DNA of 64,000 nt from Catellatospora sp. IY07-71 (GCF_018326265.1 NZ_AP023360.1:2905501-2969500); one strand, 5' to 3'. Counted from the stretch's first letter, positions 53,882 through 62,431 are shown. Program-made: numbers and translations. The notes: generated by a model not told the origin, from the letters alone.

Positions 53882-54033
53882 CTTTCCTGGGGCGGAGGGG
53901 GAATGATGATTCGCGGAGCTGGATGTGCCGCGTGGTGCCAGGGCAGAGGTGCACGGCGCGGCTGCGCGTGACGTCTGTCGTGGACGAGTCCGGGTGACCC
54001 CGTTGACCCTGCACAGACTTCCGAGGAGACGCG

Positions 54034-55458
54034 TTGATTCCCGATCACACGTCAACACCGCGGCGTAACCGACGGCTGGCCGCACTCGGCACCGCCGCCG
54101 CGATGACCGCCGCCACCGCACTGGCCGGTGTGCTGCTGACCACCACCGAGGCCGCCGCCGGCACGCTGAGCGGCACCTTCTACCGCGAACCTTCGTCCAG
54201 CGTGAACCGGTGGCTCGCGGCCAACCCGAACGACTACCGCGCCCCGCTGATCTCCCAGCGCATCGGCAGCCAGCCGCAGGCGGTGTGGTTCGCGAACTAC
54301 CAGCCGTCCACGATCCAGTCACAGGTGTCGGCGTACGTGGGCGCCGCCAACAACCTGAACCAGATCCCGGTGCTGGTGCCGTACATGCTGCCCAACCGCG
54401 ACTGCGGCGGGGCCAGCGCGGGCGGCGCGCCGAGCATCAGCGCGTACCGGACCTGGGTCGACAGCTTCGCCGCGGGCCTCGGCACGCGAACGGCCGTGAT
54501 CATCCTGGAGCCGGACTCGCTGGCCCTGCAGACCTGCCTGTCGTCGACCGAGAAGGCCGAGCGCAACTCCGCGCTCAGCTACGCGGTGACCAAGTTCAAG
54601 CAGGTCAACGCGAACGCGAAGGTGTACCTGGACGCGGGCCACTCGGCGTGGAACAGCCCCGCCGACACCGCCTCGCGGCTGCAGGCGGCCGGCGTGGCCA
54701 ACGCGGCGGGCTTCTACTCGAACGCGTCGAACTACCGCTGGACCGCCGACGAGGTCGCGTTCGGCCGCAACGTGCTCAACGCGCTGGGCAACAGCAACCT
54801 GCACCAGGTGGTCGACACGTCCCGCAACGGCAAGGGGCCGCTGGGCAGCGAGTGGTGCGACCCGGCGGGCCGGGGCACCGGGCAGGCACCGAGCACGAAC
54901 ACCGGCGAGGCGACCGTCGACGCGTACATCTGGATCAAGCTGCCCGGTGAGGCGGACGGCTGCGCCGCGGCCGCGGGGCAGTTCGTGCCGGACCTGGCGT
55001 ACTCGCTGGCGCAGAACGGCATCGTGAACAGCCCGCCGCCGTCGCAGTCGGCCTCGCCGAGCCCGTCGCGCAGCCCGTCGGCGTCCCCCTCGGCCAGCCC
55101 TTCGGCCAGCCCGTCGAGCAGCCCGTCGGCTTCGCCGCAGCCCGGCGGCGCGTGCTCGGTGAGCTACCGGATCGACAGCCAGTGGGGTGAGGGGTTCGTG
55201 GCCTCGGTGACCATCACCAACCGGGGTGCGGCGGTCTCCTCCTGGACGCTCACCTGGACCTACGCGGGCAACCAGACGATCACCAACGCGTGGAACGCCA
55301 CGGTGAGCCAGAGCGGAGCCAACGTCACCGCCCGCAACGTCGCGCACAACGGCTCCATCGCCACGAACGGGTCGACCAGCTTCGGCTTCCAGGCGACCTA
55401 CAGCGGCAGCAACACCAACCCGACGAGTTTCAAGCTGAACAACGTCACCTGCAGCTGA
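54034..55458 (+). CDS. Secreted GH6 cellulase with C-terminal CBM2
   Basis: 474-aa secreted enzyme. The signal peptide ends near residue 42 (...TTTEAAAG). The GH6 catalytic domain covers about 44-330, with NRDCGG (D123) and IILEPDSLAL (D161) as the two key acidic motifs. A linker of SPSAS-type repeats follows (about 330-370), then a family 2 cellulose-binding module with conserved Trp residues to the end. The size fits an endoglucanase more than a cellobiohydrolase, but loops were not analysed. The start is a TTG with GAGGAG upstream. No CebR box precedes it. Confidence 0.92.
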   Translation: MIPDHTSTPRRNRRLAALGTAAAMTAATALAGVLLTTTEAAAGTLSGTFYREPSSSVNRWLAANPNDYRAPLISQRIGSQPQAVWFANYQPSTIQSQVSAYVGAANNLNQIPVLVPYMLPNRDCGGASAGGAPSISAYRTWVDSFAAGLGTRTAVIILEPDSLALQTCLSSTEKAERNSALSYAVTKFKQVNANAKVYLDAGHSAWNSPADTASRLQAAGVANAAGFYSNASNYRWTADEVAFGRNVLNALGNSNLHQVVDTSRNGKGPLGSEWCDPAGRGTGQAPSTNTGEATVDAYIWIKLPGEADGCAAAAGQFVPDLAYSLAQNGIVNSPPPSQSASPSPSRSPSASPSASPSASPSSSPSASPQPGGACSVSYRIDSQWGEGFVASVTITNRGAAVSSWTLTWTYAGNQTITNAWNATVSQSGANVTARNVAHNGSIATNGSTSFGFQATYSGSNTNPTSFKLNNVTCS

Positions 55459-55501
55459 CGCACGCCGAGGGCCGGTGCGGGTTTCCGCGCCGGCCCTCCG
55501 C

Positions 55502-55541
55502 CATACCCCCGCCTGATTTATGATCATTTTCCGGGGGTATG
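55502..55541. promoter_or_regulatory. Inverted repeat flanking a -10 element before the cupin gene
   Basis: CATACCCCCG and CGGGGGTATG, perfect 10-bp arms 20 nt apart, enclose a good -10 TATGAT (55519-55524). TACCCC/GGGGTA arms recall metal-repressor (CsoR-like) sites, though the spacing is longer. It could also end the cellulase transcript. Confidence 0.5.
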
Positions 55542-55561
55542 TCAGAAAAGAGGTGTTCACC

Positions 55562-55924
55562 ATGGGTGGCATCGAGCTGAAGAACTTCGACCGGCCCGAC
55601 GAGTCCCGCGAGTTCGCGGGCAAGGGCCGGATGGACCTGGTGCAGGTCGCCGGGAAGACGGTCGGCCGGGCGCACTTCGAGCCGGGCTGGCGCTGGACCG
55701 TCAACATCGGCCCGATCGTCGGCGCCGACGCGTGCGAGACGTCCCACCTGGGCTACTGCGTCTCGGGCACGATGCGGGTCACCATGAAGGACGGGACCGT
55801 GCAGGACTTCACCGCCGGGGACCTGGTCGCCATCCAGCCCGGCCACGACGCCGAGGTGGTCGGCGACGAGCCGGTGGTCTTCGTGGACTTCGGCGAGATC
55901 ACCGAGTACGCCAAGCCGCGCTGA
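55562..55924 (+). CDS. Cupin-domain protein
   Basis: 120-aa single-domain cupin. Beta-barrel motifs are FEPGWRWTVNIGPIVG, SHLGYCVSGTMRVTMKDG and AGDLVAIQPGHDAEVVGDEP. Some of the usual metal His/Glu positions are unclear, so metal binding is uncertain. The ATG at 55562 has AGAGGTG upstream. It precedes bcp by 72 bp in the same direction. Function unknown. Confidence 0.8.
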   Translation: MGGIELKNFDRPDESREFAGKGRMDLVQVAGKTVGRAHFEPGWRWTVNIGPIVGADACETSHLGYCVSGTMRVTMKDGTVQDFTAGDLVAIQPGHDAEVVGDEPVVFVDFGEITEYAKPR

Positions 55925-55949
55925 GCAGCCCGGGGTAGGCCCGCCGAAG

Positions 55950-55972
55950 GGATCCGAATACGATTCGTATCC
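55950..55972. promoter_or_regulatory. 23-bp palindrome upstream of bcp
   Basis: GGATCCGAAT and ATTCGTATCC flank ACG, with one mismatch in ten pairs. It ends 24 bp before the bcp start and is an operator candidate, for example for a redox- or metal-responsive repressor. Confidence 0.5.
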
Positions 55973-55996
55973 GACGGCGGTGACAGGAGGCAGGGC

Positions 55997-56476
55997 ATGG
56001 CAAAGGTACGCGGTCCGCAGGTCGGCGACGTGGCGCCCGACTTCGAGCTGGCCTCGCAGCACGGCGAGCGGGTGCGGCTGAGCGACTTCCGCGGCAAGCA
56101 GACCGTGGTGCTGTACTTCTACCCGAAGGACGACACCTCCGGCTGCACCGCCCAGGCATGCTCGCTGCGCGACAGCTACGAGGTGTTCACCGACGCCGGC
56201 GCGCAGGTCATCGGGATCAGCTCCGACTCGGTCGAGTCGCACACCGCGTTCGCGAGCAAGTACCGGCTGCCGTTCGCGCTGCTGGCCGACGAGGGCGGCG
56301 CGGTGCGCAAGGCATACGACGTGCCCGCCACCTTCGGCATCCTCCCCGGCCGCGTCACCTATGTGATCGACCGCGAGGGCGTGGTCCGCCACGTCTTCTC
56401 CTCGCAGGCCAACATCGGCAAACACGTCAACGGCGCCCTGGAGATCGTCCAGCAGTTGGCCGCCGCCCAAAACTGA
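55997..56476 (+). CDS. bcp: Thioredoxin-dependent peroxiredoxin Bcp/PrxQ
   Basis: 159-aa peroxiredoxin reducing hydrogen peroxide and organic hydroperoxides. The peroxidatic motif is DDTSGCTAQAC with C50; C55, five residues later, is the usual resolving Cys of the atypical 2-Cys BCP type. AGGAGG precedes the ATG. A palindrome upstream may control it, and family D copy D4 follows the stop. Confidence 0.95.
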   Translation: MAKVRGPQVGDVAPDFELASQHGERVRLSDFRGKQTVVLYFYPKDDTSGCTAQACSLRDSYEVFTDAGAQVIGISSDSVESHTAFASKYRLPFALLADEGGAVRKAYDVPATFGILPGRVTYVIDREGVVRHVFSSQANIGKHVNGALEIVQQLAAAQN

Positions 56477-56478
56477 AG

Positions 56479-56522
56479 GAAGGGCACCTTCTTATCGTTT
56501 TCCGTTGTAGAAGGTGCCCTTC
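56479..56522. repeat. Family D dual-arm element, copy D4 (plus orientation)
   Basis: Inverted 13-nt arms beginning 2 nt after the bcp stop codon, spacer TTATCGTTTTCCGTTGTA. Probable terminator. Confidence 0.8.
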
Positions 56523-56632
56523 TTAACTCTGGCGGTGCCGCGTCGCCTAGGCTCGTCGTGGACTTCGACGGCGAAGGGCGTCGCGCCGGAGGACCCCTCG
56601 CCGCGCGTGCGCCCGGCGAGGCAGGCAGGCAC

Positions 56633-58387
56633 ATGGCGCTGGCGCAGCACCCCCTTGACCACCGCTACCACGGCGAGCACCCGGTACGCACCGTCGCCTA
56701 CCTGCTGCGGGAGGACCGCGGGCGGCTCGCGCTGGGCGTGCTCGCGTTCGCGGTCAAACACAGCCCCACCTGGCTGCTGCCGCTGGTCACCGCGAACGTC
56801 ATCGACGTGGTCGTGGAGCACCGGCCCGTCGCGCAACTGTGGTGGGCCACCGCGATCCTGCTGGCCTGCCTGAGCCTCAACTACCCGTTCCACGTCCTGT
56901 TCGTACGCAATCACAGCGGCTCCGTCCGCCGTATGGGCACCCGCCTGCGCTCTGCGCTCTGCCGCCGTATGCAGGAACTGTCCATCGGCTACCACTCCCG
57001 CTCCAGCGCCGCGGTGCTCCAGTCGAAGGTGATCCGCGACGTCGAGGGCATCGAGCAGATGGTGCAGCAGGCCGGTGACGTCGGCGTGGGCGCGCTGATG
57101 ATGCTGCTCGGCGGCACCGTGATCATCGCGGTGCGGGCGCCGCTCTACCTGCCGATCTTCCTGGTGCTGGTGCCGGCCGCGGCGTTCCTGGTGATGAGCC
57201 TGCGCAACCGGATGCGTACCGACAACGAGAGCTTCCGGCGCGAGGTGGAGGGGCTGTCGTCGCGGGTCGCCGAGATGACCACGCTCATTCCGATCACCCG
57301 CGCGCACGGCCTGGAGCGCGACGCGCTGCGCCGGGTCGACGGCACGCTGGACCGGGTGCTGCACGCCGGGCTGCGGCTGGACCTGCTCAACGGCCGGTTC
57401 GGCGCGCTGGCCTGGACCCAGCTGCAGGTGCTCAGCGTGGCCTGCCTGGCCGGGTCGGCGCTGGCCACGTACTACGGCTGGACCTCGACCACGGCCGGCG
57501 ACGTGGTGATGCTCAGCGCCTTCTTCTCGACCCTGACCTCAAGCGTCATGACGCTGATGAGCCTCGGGCCGGTGATCGTGAAGGGGCTGGAGTCGGTGCG
57601 CTCGGCCGGCGAGGTGCTCCAGGCGCCCGACCTGGAGGTCAACGCGGGCAAGACCGAGGTGGCGGAGGTGCGCGGCGGCGTCTCGTTCGAGGGCGTCGGG
57701 TTCGCGTACGACGGCGCGGCGGGTGCGGCCGTACACGACTTCACCCTCGCCGTCGCGCCCGGCGAGCGGATCGCGCTGGTCGGCCCGTCCGGCGCGGGCA
57801 AGTCCACCGTCCTGAACCTGGTCATCGGCTTCCTGCGCCCGTCGGCCGGCCGCATCCTGCTCGACGGCCGCGACATGGAGGGCCTCGACCTGCGTACGTA
57901 CCGGCGCTTCGTGTCGGTGGTGCCGCAGGAGCCGATCCTGTTCGAGGGCAGCATCCGGGAGAACGTCACCTACGGCATGGCCGGCGTGCCGCCGGAGCGG
58001 GTGCGCCAGGCGCTCGCCGACGCGAACGCGCTGGACTTCGTCGACCAGCTCACCGACGGCCTGGACACGGTCGTGGGGGAGCGCGGCGCGCGCCTGTCCG
58101 GCGGCCAGCGCCAGCGCCTGGCCATCGCCCGCGCCCTGATCCGCGACCCGCGCGTGCTGATCCTGGACGAGGCGACCTCGGCCCTCGACACCCACTCCGA
58201 GTCCCTGATCCAGCAGGCCATGGAGCGACTGGTGGCGGGCCGCACCGTCTTCGTCGTCGCGCACCGCCTCTCCACGATCCGCAACGCCGACCGCATCGTG
58301 GTCATGCGCGACGGCCGCATCGAGCAGATCGGCACCCACACCGAACTCCTCGCCCGCCCCGGCACCTACGCCACCCTGGCCAGGTAA
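56633..58387 (+). CDS. ABC exporter (fused membrane and ATPase domains)
   Basis: 584-aa half-transporter of the exporter type. The membrane domain (about 45-310) contains six helices. The C-terminal ATPase has Walker A GPSGAGKST, signature LSGGQRQRLAIARAL, Walker B VLILDEATSALD and the switch His in VVAHRLSTI. It likely works as a homodimer, since no partner gene is adjacent. I chose the ATG at 56633; a GTG at 56558 near a TAGGCT hexamer would add 25 residues that look non-conserved. Substrate unknown. Confidence 0.9.
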   Translation: MALAQHPLDHRYHGEHPVRTVAYLLREDRGRLALGVLAFAVKHSPTWLLPLVTANVIDVVVEHRPVAQLWWATAILLACLSLNYPFHVLFVRNHSGSVRRMGTRLRSALCRRMQELSIGYHSRSSAAVLQSKVIRDVEGIEQMVQQAGDVGVGALMMLLGGTVIIAVRAPLYLPIFLVLVPAAAFLVMSLRNRMRTDNESFRREVEGLSSRVAEMTTLIPITRAHGLERDALRRVDGTLDRVLHAGLRLDLLNGRFGALAWTQLQVLSVACLAGSALATYYGWTSTTAGDVVMLSAFFSTLTSSVMTLMSLGPVIVKGLESVRSAGEVLQAPDLEVNAGKTEVAEVRGGVSFEGVGFAYDGAAGAAVHDFTLAVAPGERIALVGPSGAGKSTVLNLVIGFLRPSAGRILLDGRDMEGLDLRTYRRFVSVVPQEPILFEGSIRENVTYGMAGVPPERVRQALADANALDFVDQLTDGLDTVVGERGARLSGGQRQRLAIARALIRDPRVLILDEATSALDTHSESLIQQAMERLVAGRTVFVVAHRLSTIRNADRIVVMRDGRIEQIGTHTELLARPGTYATLAR

Positions 58388-58388
58388 G

Positions 58389-58432
58389 GAAGGGCACCCT
58401 CTTATCGTTTTCCGTAGTAGAAGGTGCCCTTC
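58389..58432. repeat. Family D dual-arm element, copy D5 (plus orientation)
   Basis: Begins 1 nt after the ABC exporter stop. The left arm has one change (GAAGGGCACCCTC) that weakens one stem pair. Spacer as in D2. Confidence 0.78.
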
Positions 58433-58484
58433 TTAACCTCTCGCGGTGGGGGCGGGCGGGACAGGCATGTGTACGATGCCCGCC

Positions 58485-59084
58485 GTGATCGACTCCTCCT
58501 CCACCGCGACCCGCCGCCTCGACGCGCAGATCGCGCTGGGCATCCTGGCCCTGATCCTGACGGTCGGCGGCACCCTGTGGCTCGGCGAGCTGGCCGACCA
58601 GGTCCCGGTGCTGCGCGAGGCGTACTCCCGCTGGCACGGGGTCGGATACGTGCTGATCAGCGCGTTCCTGAGTGCGGTGGTGGCCGGTGCGCTGGTGCAT
58701 TCGGTGCGGGCCGGGCGGGCGGGGCGCTCCGTCCGGCTGGGCTGGGTGAACGCGGCGCTGGTGCTGGCGTACGGGGCGCTGGTCGCGCTGCTCGCCTGGC
58801 ACCTCGGGCCGGAGGTCCCCGAGAACTTCAGCCGCGGGCGCGGTGGCGGCCCGAAGGGGTCCTACGTCGCCTGGCTGGTGTCGGTGCTGCCGTGGCTCGC
58901 GCTGGTCGCCTGCTTCGGCGGCCTCTTCCCGAAGACGGGCTCCGAGCCGCCGAGCGGGGAGAACGGCCGCCCGCAGCCGGAGCAGCCGAAGTTCTACCGG
59001 GTCCCGATGCTCACCGCCGTCGTCAGCTGGTGCCTCGGCATCCTGCCGTTCCTGTTCGTGCTGCTGGCCGTCACCATCCGCTGA
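58485..59084 (+). CDS. Four-helix membrane protein of unknown function
   Basis: 199-aa protein with four predicted helices, separated by a Gly-rich loop (SRGRGGGPKG) and a Pro-rich loop (EPPSGENGRPQPEQPKF). The GTG at 58485 has TACGAT (58472-58477) 7 nt before it, suggesting a leaderless start; in-frame ATGs at 58476 and 58467 are alternatives. No family recognised. Confidence 0.7.
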   Translation: MIDSSSTATRRLDAQIALGILALILTVGGTLWLGELADQVPVLREAYSRWHGVGYVLISAFLSAVVAGALVHSVRAGRAGRSVRLGWVNAALVLAYGALVALLAWHLGPEVPENFSRGRGGGPKGSYVAWLVSVLPWLALVACFGGLFPKTGSEPPSGENGRPQPEQPKFYRVPMLTAVVSWCLGILPFLFVLLAVTIR

Positions 59085-59163
59085 CCCACCGAGCCCATCC
59101 CGCGCACCGCGCCGCGTCGTCTGCGGCGCGCGGCCCTCCCGCCCGACGGGCCCTCCCGGCCAA

Positions 59164-59238
59164 GATCGTCGGACTTGCCTGGCATATGGGCGAATCCGGG
59201 CTCAAGATACGCCCGTGTGCCAGGCAAGTCGAACGATC
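59164..59238. repeat. Family C palindromic element, copy C3 (75 bp, GATC ends)
   Basis: Same orientation as C2. The outer stem pairs over about 21 nt with two mismatches (TTGCCTGGCA/TGCCAGGCAA core); the inner stem is GGGCG/CGCCC. Its last GATC is also the first four bases of the following 31-bp tandem repeat. Confidence 0.82.
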
Positions 59239-59387
59239 AAGAAGCGGCCGCCTGGGACGGGAGACGATCAAGAAGCGGCCGCCTGGGACGGGAGACGACG
59301 AGAAGCGGCCGCGTGGGGCGGGGGACGATCGAGAAGCGGCCCGCGTGGGGAGGGGACGGTCAGCGAAGCGCCCGTGTGGGGGAGGGG
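59235..59387. repeat. 31-bp tandem repeat, about five degenerating units
   Basis: The unit begins GATCAAGAAGCGGCCGC and ends GGGACGGGAGAC. The first two units are identical, the third and fourth carry changes, and the fifth is degenerate. There are no unique spacers, so it is not CRISPR. It fills the space between C3 and D6; no gene is supported in 59085-59387. Confidence 0.85.
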
Positions 59388-59834
59388 TTAAGAAGGTGCC
59401 CTTCCTCTACGGAAAGCGTTAAGAAGGTGCCCTTCCTTTGTCAGGAGGAGGAGGGTGGCGGGGAGGACCAGGCCGAGGAGCAGGGGGAGCAGGCCGGCGG
59501 CCCAGTCGGAGGTGGTGAGGGTGCCCTGGTGGCTGAGGTGGTATGCCAGGTGCAGGGTGTCGAAGACGAGGGCGCCGGTGAGGGCGAGGCGGGCCAGGCC
59601 GGGGCGGTAGCGCACGGCGGGGACGGCGAGCAGGACGCCGAGGGTGAGGAAGGTGGCGCCCAGGTCGGCGGTGAGGTGCTCGTTGTACGGCGGGTAGCCC
59701 GCCGTCCAGTGGTGGCCGAAGCCGGGGAACGTGCGGAAGAAGTGCGCCGGGGCGGCGTACGCCCACAGGCCCCACCACAGGTGCACTGCCGCCATGCCGC
59801 CCAGCCCGATCCGGACGATGGTCTGTCGTCGCAT
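59388..59834 (-). CDS. Small four-helix membrane protein whose C-terminus is encoded by element D6
   Basis: 148-aa membrane protein (helices near residues 5-25, 55-75, 83-103 and 112-132). The last 15 residues, EGHLLNAFRRGRAPS, and the stop TAA come entirely from the repeat element D6. This suggests that the original stop was lost when the element arrived. The ATG at 59834 lies 17 bp after the oxidoreductase stop, so the two form an operon. Function unknown. Confidence 0.7.
   Translation of the reverse strand: MRRQTIVRIGLGGMAAVHLWWGLWAYAAPAHFFRTFPGFGHHWTAGYPPYNEHLTADLGATFLTLGVLLAVPAVRYRPGLARLALTGALVFDTLHLAYHLSHQGTLTTSDWAAGLLPLLLGLVLPATLLLLTKEGHLLNAFRRGRAPS
59392..59435. repeat. Family D dual-arm element, copy D6 (minus orientation, direct arms)
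   Basis: Same direct-arm type as D3 with the spacer CTCTACGGAAAGCGTTAA identical to D3. It overlaps the coding end of the membrane protein gene. Confidence 0.8.
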
Positions 59835-59851
59835 GGCGGCAGTGTCCCGTA

Positions 59852-61198
59852 TCAGTCGAGCTGCTGCACGGCCGCCTCGATGGCCCGGTGGAACGTCGGG
59901 TACGCGTAGATCATGTTCTTGAGCAGGTGCACCGGCACCTGCGCGTGCACGGCGACGGCCAGCGCACTGAGCACCTCCCCGCCGTTCGGCCCTGCCGAGG
60001 TGGCCCCGACCAGCACGTCCCGGTCCATGTCGGCGACCAGCTTGATGAAGCCCTCGTTGCCGGCCTTGTGGATCCACCCGCGCGCCGACTCGGGGATCTT
60101 CGTGTACGCCGTCTGCACGTGGATGCCGTGGTGGCGGGCGGCGTCCTCGGTGAGCCCGACCGACCCGATCTCGGGATCGGTGAAGGTGACCCGGGGCTGC
60201 GCCCGGTAGTCGGCGGGCGGCCCGTCCTGCCCGAGGATGTCCCGGATCGCGATCCCGGCCTGGTACATCGCCAGGTGCGTGAACGCGCCGTGACCGGTGC
60301 AGTCGCCGACGGCCCACAGCCCGTCCGCGGCACGCATGTGCTCGTCCACGGTGACGGCTTTGGCGGACCCGTCGAGTCCCACCGAATCGAGTCCGAGTTG
60401 GTGCAGGTCGCTGGTGCGGCCGGTGGCGACGAGCAGCTTCTCGGAGGTGACCGTGGTGCCGTCGTCGAGGTGCACGGTCATGCCCTCGATCCGTTCCGCG
60501 CGGCGGCCGGTGTGCACCGTGACGCCGTCGCGGGTCAGGATCTCGGTGATCAGCTCGGACGACTCCGGCTCCTCGTACACCATCAGCCGGTCCATCGCCT
60601 CGATGACGGTCACGCGTACGCCGAAGCGGGCGAACATCTGGGCCAGTTCGAGGCCGATCGCGCCGCCGCCGAGCACGGTGATCGAGGCGGGCAGCGTGTC
60701 GGTCTCGATCGCCTCCTTGTTGGTCCAGTACGGCGCGTCGGCCAGCCCCGGGATGGGCGGGATCGCCGCCTTGGTGCCGGTCGCGATCACCACGCCCTTG
60801 CGCGCGGTGTACGTCTGCCCGTCGACCTCGACCTGCTTCGGCCCGGTGAGCTTGCCCGTGCCGCGCAGGAAGCGCCCGCCGCGCCCGGTGAACCGGTCGA
60901 CGGCGACCTTGTCGTTCCACGAGTCGGTGGCCTCGTCGCGGATGCGCAGCGCGACCGGTGCCCAGTCGGGGAAGACCTCCGACGAGCCCGCCATGCCCTT
61001 GATCCGGCGGCCCTCGGTGAGCAGGCCGCTCGCTCTGATCATCATCTTGCTGGGGATGCAGCCCCAGTACGGGCACTCGCCGCCGACCAGCCGGTTCTCT
61101 ATGCCGAGGACGCTCAGCCCGGCGTCGGCCAGCTTGCCGCCGACCTCCTCGCCGCCGACCCCCAGCCCCAGCACGATGACGTCCAGTTCATCAGCCAT
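59852..61198 (-). CDS. FAD-dependent pyridine nucleotide-disulfide oxidoreductase
   Basis: 448-aa flavoprotein of the dihydrolipoamide dehydrogenase/mercuric reductase class. The N-terminal FAD motif is GLGVGGEEVGG, the redox-active disulfide is in GGECPYWGCIPS (C42, C47), the NAD(P) motif is LGGGAIGLEL, and VGDCTGHG is the second FAD motif. The C-terminal dimerisation domain has YPTFHRAIE in place of the HPTxxE of true lipoamide dehydrogenases, so the substrate is uncertain. It leads a two-gene operon. Confidence 0.9.
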   Translation of the reverse strand: MADELDVIVLGLGVGGEEVGGKLADAGLSVLGIENRLVGGECPYWGCIPSKMMIRASGLLTEGRRIKGMAGSSEVFPDWAPVALRIRDEATDSWNDKVAVDRFTGRGGRFLRGTGKLTGPKQVEVDGQTYTARKGVVIATGTKAAIPPIPGLADAPYWTNKEAIETDTLPASITVLGGGAIGLELAQMFARFGVRVTVIEAMDRLMVYEEPESSELITEILTRDGVTVHTGRRAERIEGMTVHLDDGTTVTSEKLLVATGRTSDLHQLGLDSVGLDGSAKAVTVDEHMRAADGLWAVGDCTGHGAFTHLAMYQAGIAIRDILGQDGPPADYRAQPRVTFTDPEIGSVGLTEDAARHHGIHVQTAYTKIPESARGWIHKAGNEGFIKLVADMDRDVLVGATSAGPNGGEVLSALAVAVHAQVPVHLLKNMIYAYPTFHRAIEAAVQQLD

Positions 61199-61221
61199 GA
61201 GTCCTGTATATCCGAACCCGC

Positions 61222-62232
61222 TCACGCGGAAGCGCGTACCACCAGTTCCGTGGGCAGCACGACGGAGGACGGCACGTCCTCGCCCGCGACCACGCGCAGC
61301 AGCTGGCGGGCCAGCTCGCGGCCCAGCTCCAGGATCGGCTGGCGGACCGTGGTCAGCGGCGGGTCGGTGAAGCGGGAGATGTCGAAGTCGTCGAAACCGA
61401 CCACGGCCACGTCGTCGGGGATGCGGCGGCCCAGCTCGCGCAGCGTGGTGATGGCCCCGTGCGCCATCAGGTCGGAGGCGACGAACACCGCGTCGAGCAG
61501 CGGGTCGTCCTCCAGCAGCTGGCGCATGGCGGTGGCCCCGGACTCGCGGGTGAAGTCGCCGACGGCCACGATCGAGCGCCGGTCGGAGCCCTGCAGCTCG
61601 GCGCGGTAGCCGGCGAGCCGGTCGATGCCGGCGACCATGTCCTGCGGCCCGGCGATGGTGGCGATCCGGGACCGGCCCGAGTCGAGCAGGTGGCGGACGG
61701 CCTGGCGGACCCCGCCGATGTGGTCGACGTCGACGTACGGCACCGGCGAGCGCCCCAGCGGGCGGCCGCTGACCACGACCGGGACGCCGAGTCGGTGCAG
61801 CTGGCCGGGCAGCGGGTCGACGCCGTGCGTGGAGGCGAACAGCACCCCGTCGACGTGCCGCGCGGTGGTGTAGCGCTCGACCCGCTCGTACCCGCCGACG
61901 GTGTTGGTCATCATCAGCACGAGCTGCTTGTTCGCGGCGTCGAGCTCCTGGCTGACGCCGTGGATGATGCTCGGGAAGAACGGGTCGTCGGAGAAGACGC
62001 GGCTGGCGCTCTCCGGCAGGACCAGGGCGATCGAGTCGGTGCGCTGGGTGACCAGGCTGCGGGCGGCCGCGTTGGGGATGTAGCCCAGCTCCTCGACCGC
62101 GCGGCGCACCGCGGCGCGGATCGGCTCGGCGACCTTGGGTGAGCCGTTGACGACCCGGGAGACGGTGGCCCGGGAGACCCCGGCCAGGCGCGCCACGGCC
62201 TCCAGCGTGGGCCGCTCGCCGCGCTCGCTCAT
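61222..62232 (-). CDS. LacI-family repressor (CebR-like paralogue)
   Basis: 336-aa regulator similar to CebR along its length: PTLEAVARLAGVSRATVSRV in the helix-turn-helix, hinge PNAAARSLVTQRTDSIALV and a matching sensor domain (ATIAGPQDM.AGIDRL.GY). Divergent from a CebE-like binding protein gene, with several GAGAGCG-type sites between. It probably represses that transporter and itself in response to a glucoside related to cellobiose. Confidence 0.88.
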   Translation of the reverse strand: MSERGERPTLEAVARLAGVSRATVSRVVNGSPKVAEPIRAAVRRAVEELGYIPNAAARSLVTQRTDSIALVLPESASRVFSDDPFFPSIIHGVSQELDAANKQLVLMMTNTVGGYERVERYTTARHVDGVLFASTHGVDPLPGQLHRLGVPVVVSGRPLGRSPVPYVDVDHIGGVRQAVRHLLDSGRSRIATIAGPQDMVAGIDRLAGYRAELQGSDRRSIVAVGDFTRESGATAMRQLLEDDPLLDAVFVASDLMAHGAITTLRELGRRIPDDVAVVGFDDFDISRFTDPPLTTVRQPILELGRELARQLLRVVAGEDVPSSVVLPTELVVRASA

Positions 62233-62320
62233 GCCTTCCCCCTTGCTGCACTCCGGCGGCCCGCGGAGCGGCGGGCCGAGATGACCTTACCGCCCGTACG
62301 TTCCGGCGCGAAGTCGCACG

Positions 62321-62351
62321 TGAGAGCGCTTTCTGTGTGAGAGCGTTTGCA
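62321..62351. promoter_or_regulatory. Tandem LacI-type sites near the LacI gene
   Basis: TGAGAGCGCTTTCT (62321-62334) and TGAGAGCGTTTGCA (62338-62351) share the half-site TGAGAGCG. They lie 90-120 bp upstream of the LacI start and probably serve autoregulation or loop formation with the operator at 62416. Confidence 0.6.
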
Positions 62352-62380
62352 CAGTTCGGTAACGCCCTGGAAATCATGCC

Positions 62381-62431
62381 TTGACAGCACGCGAGAACGG
62401 CCCGATGCTCTGCTGTGAGAGCGCTCTCTCA
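62381..62431 (+). promoter_or_regulatory. Promoter and overlapping operator of the second sugar ABC operon
   Basis: -35 TTGACA (62381-62386), 17-bp spacer, weak -10 GATGCT (62404-62409). The palindrome GAGAGCGCTCTC (62417-62428), extended to TGAGAGCGCTCTCTCA (62416-62431), covers the start site, as operator 2 does at ceb. Confidence 0.7.

Noticed and set aside
59235-59387. Possible CRISPR array
   Set aside because: The 31-bp units are directly adjacent with no unique spacers and degenerate progressively; no cas genes are present.
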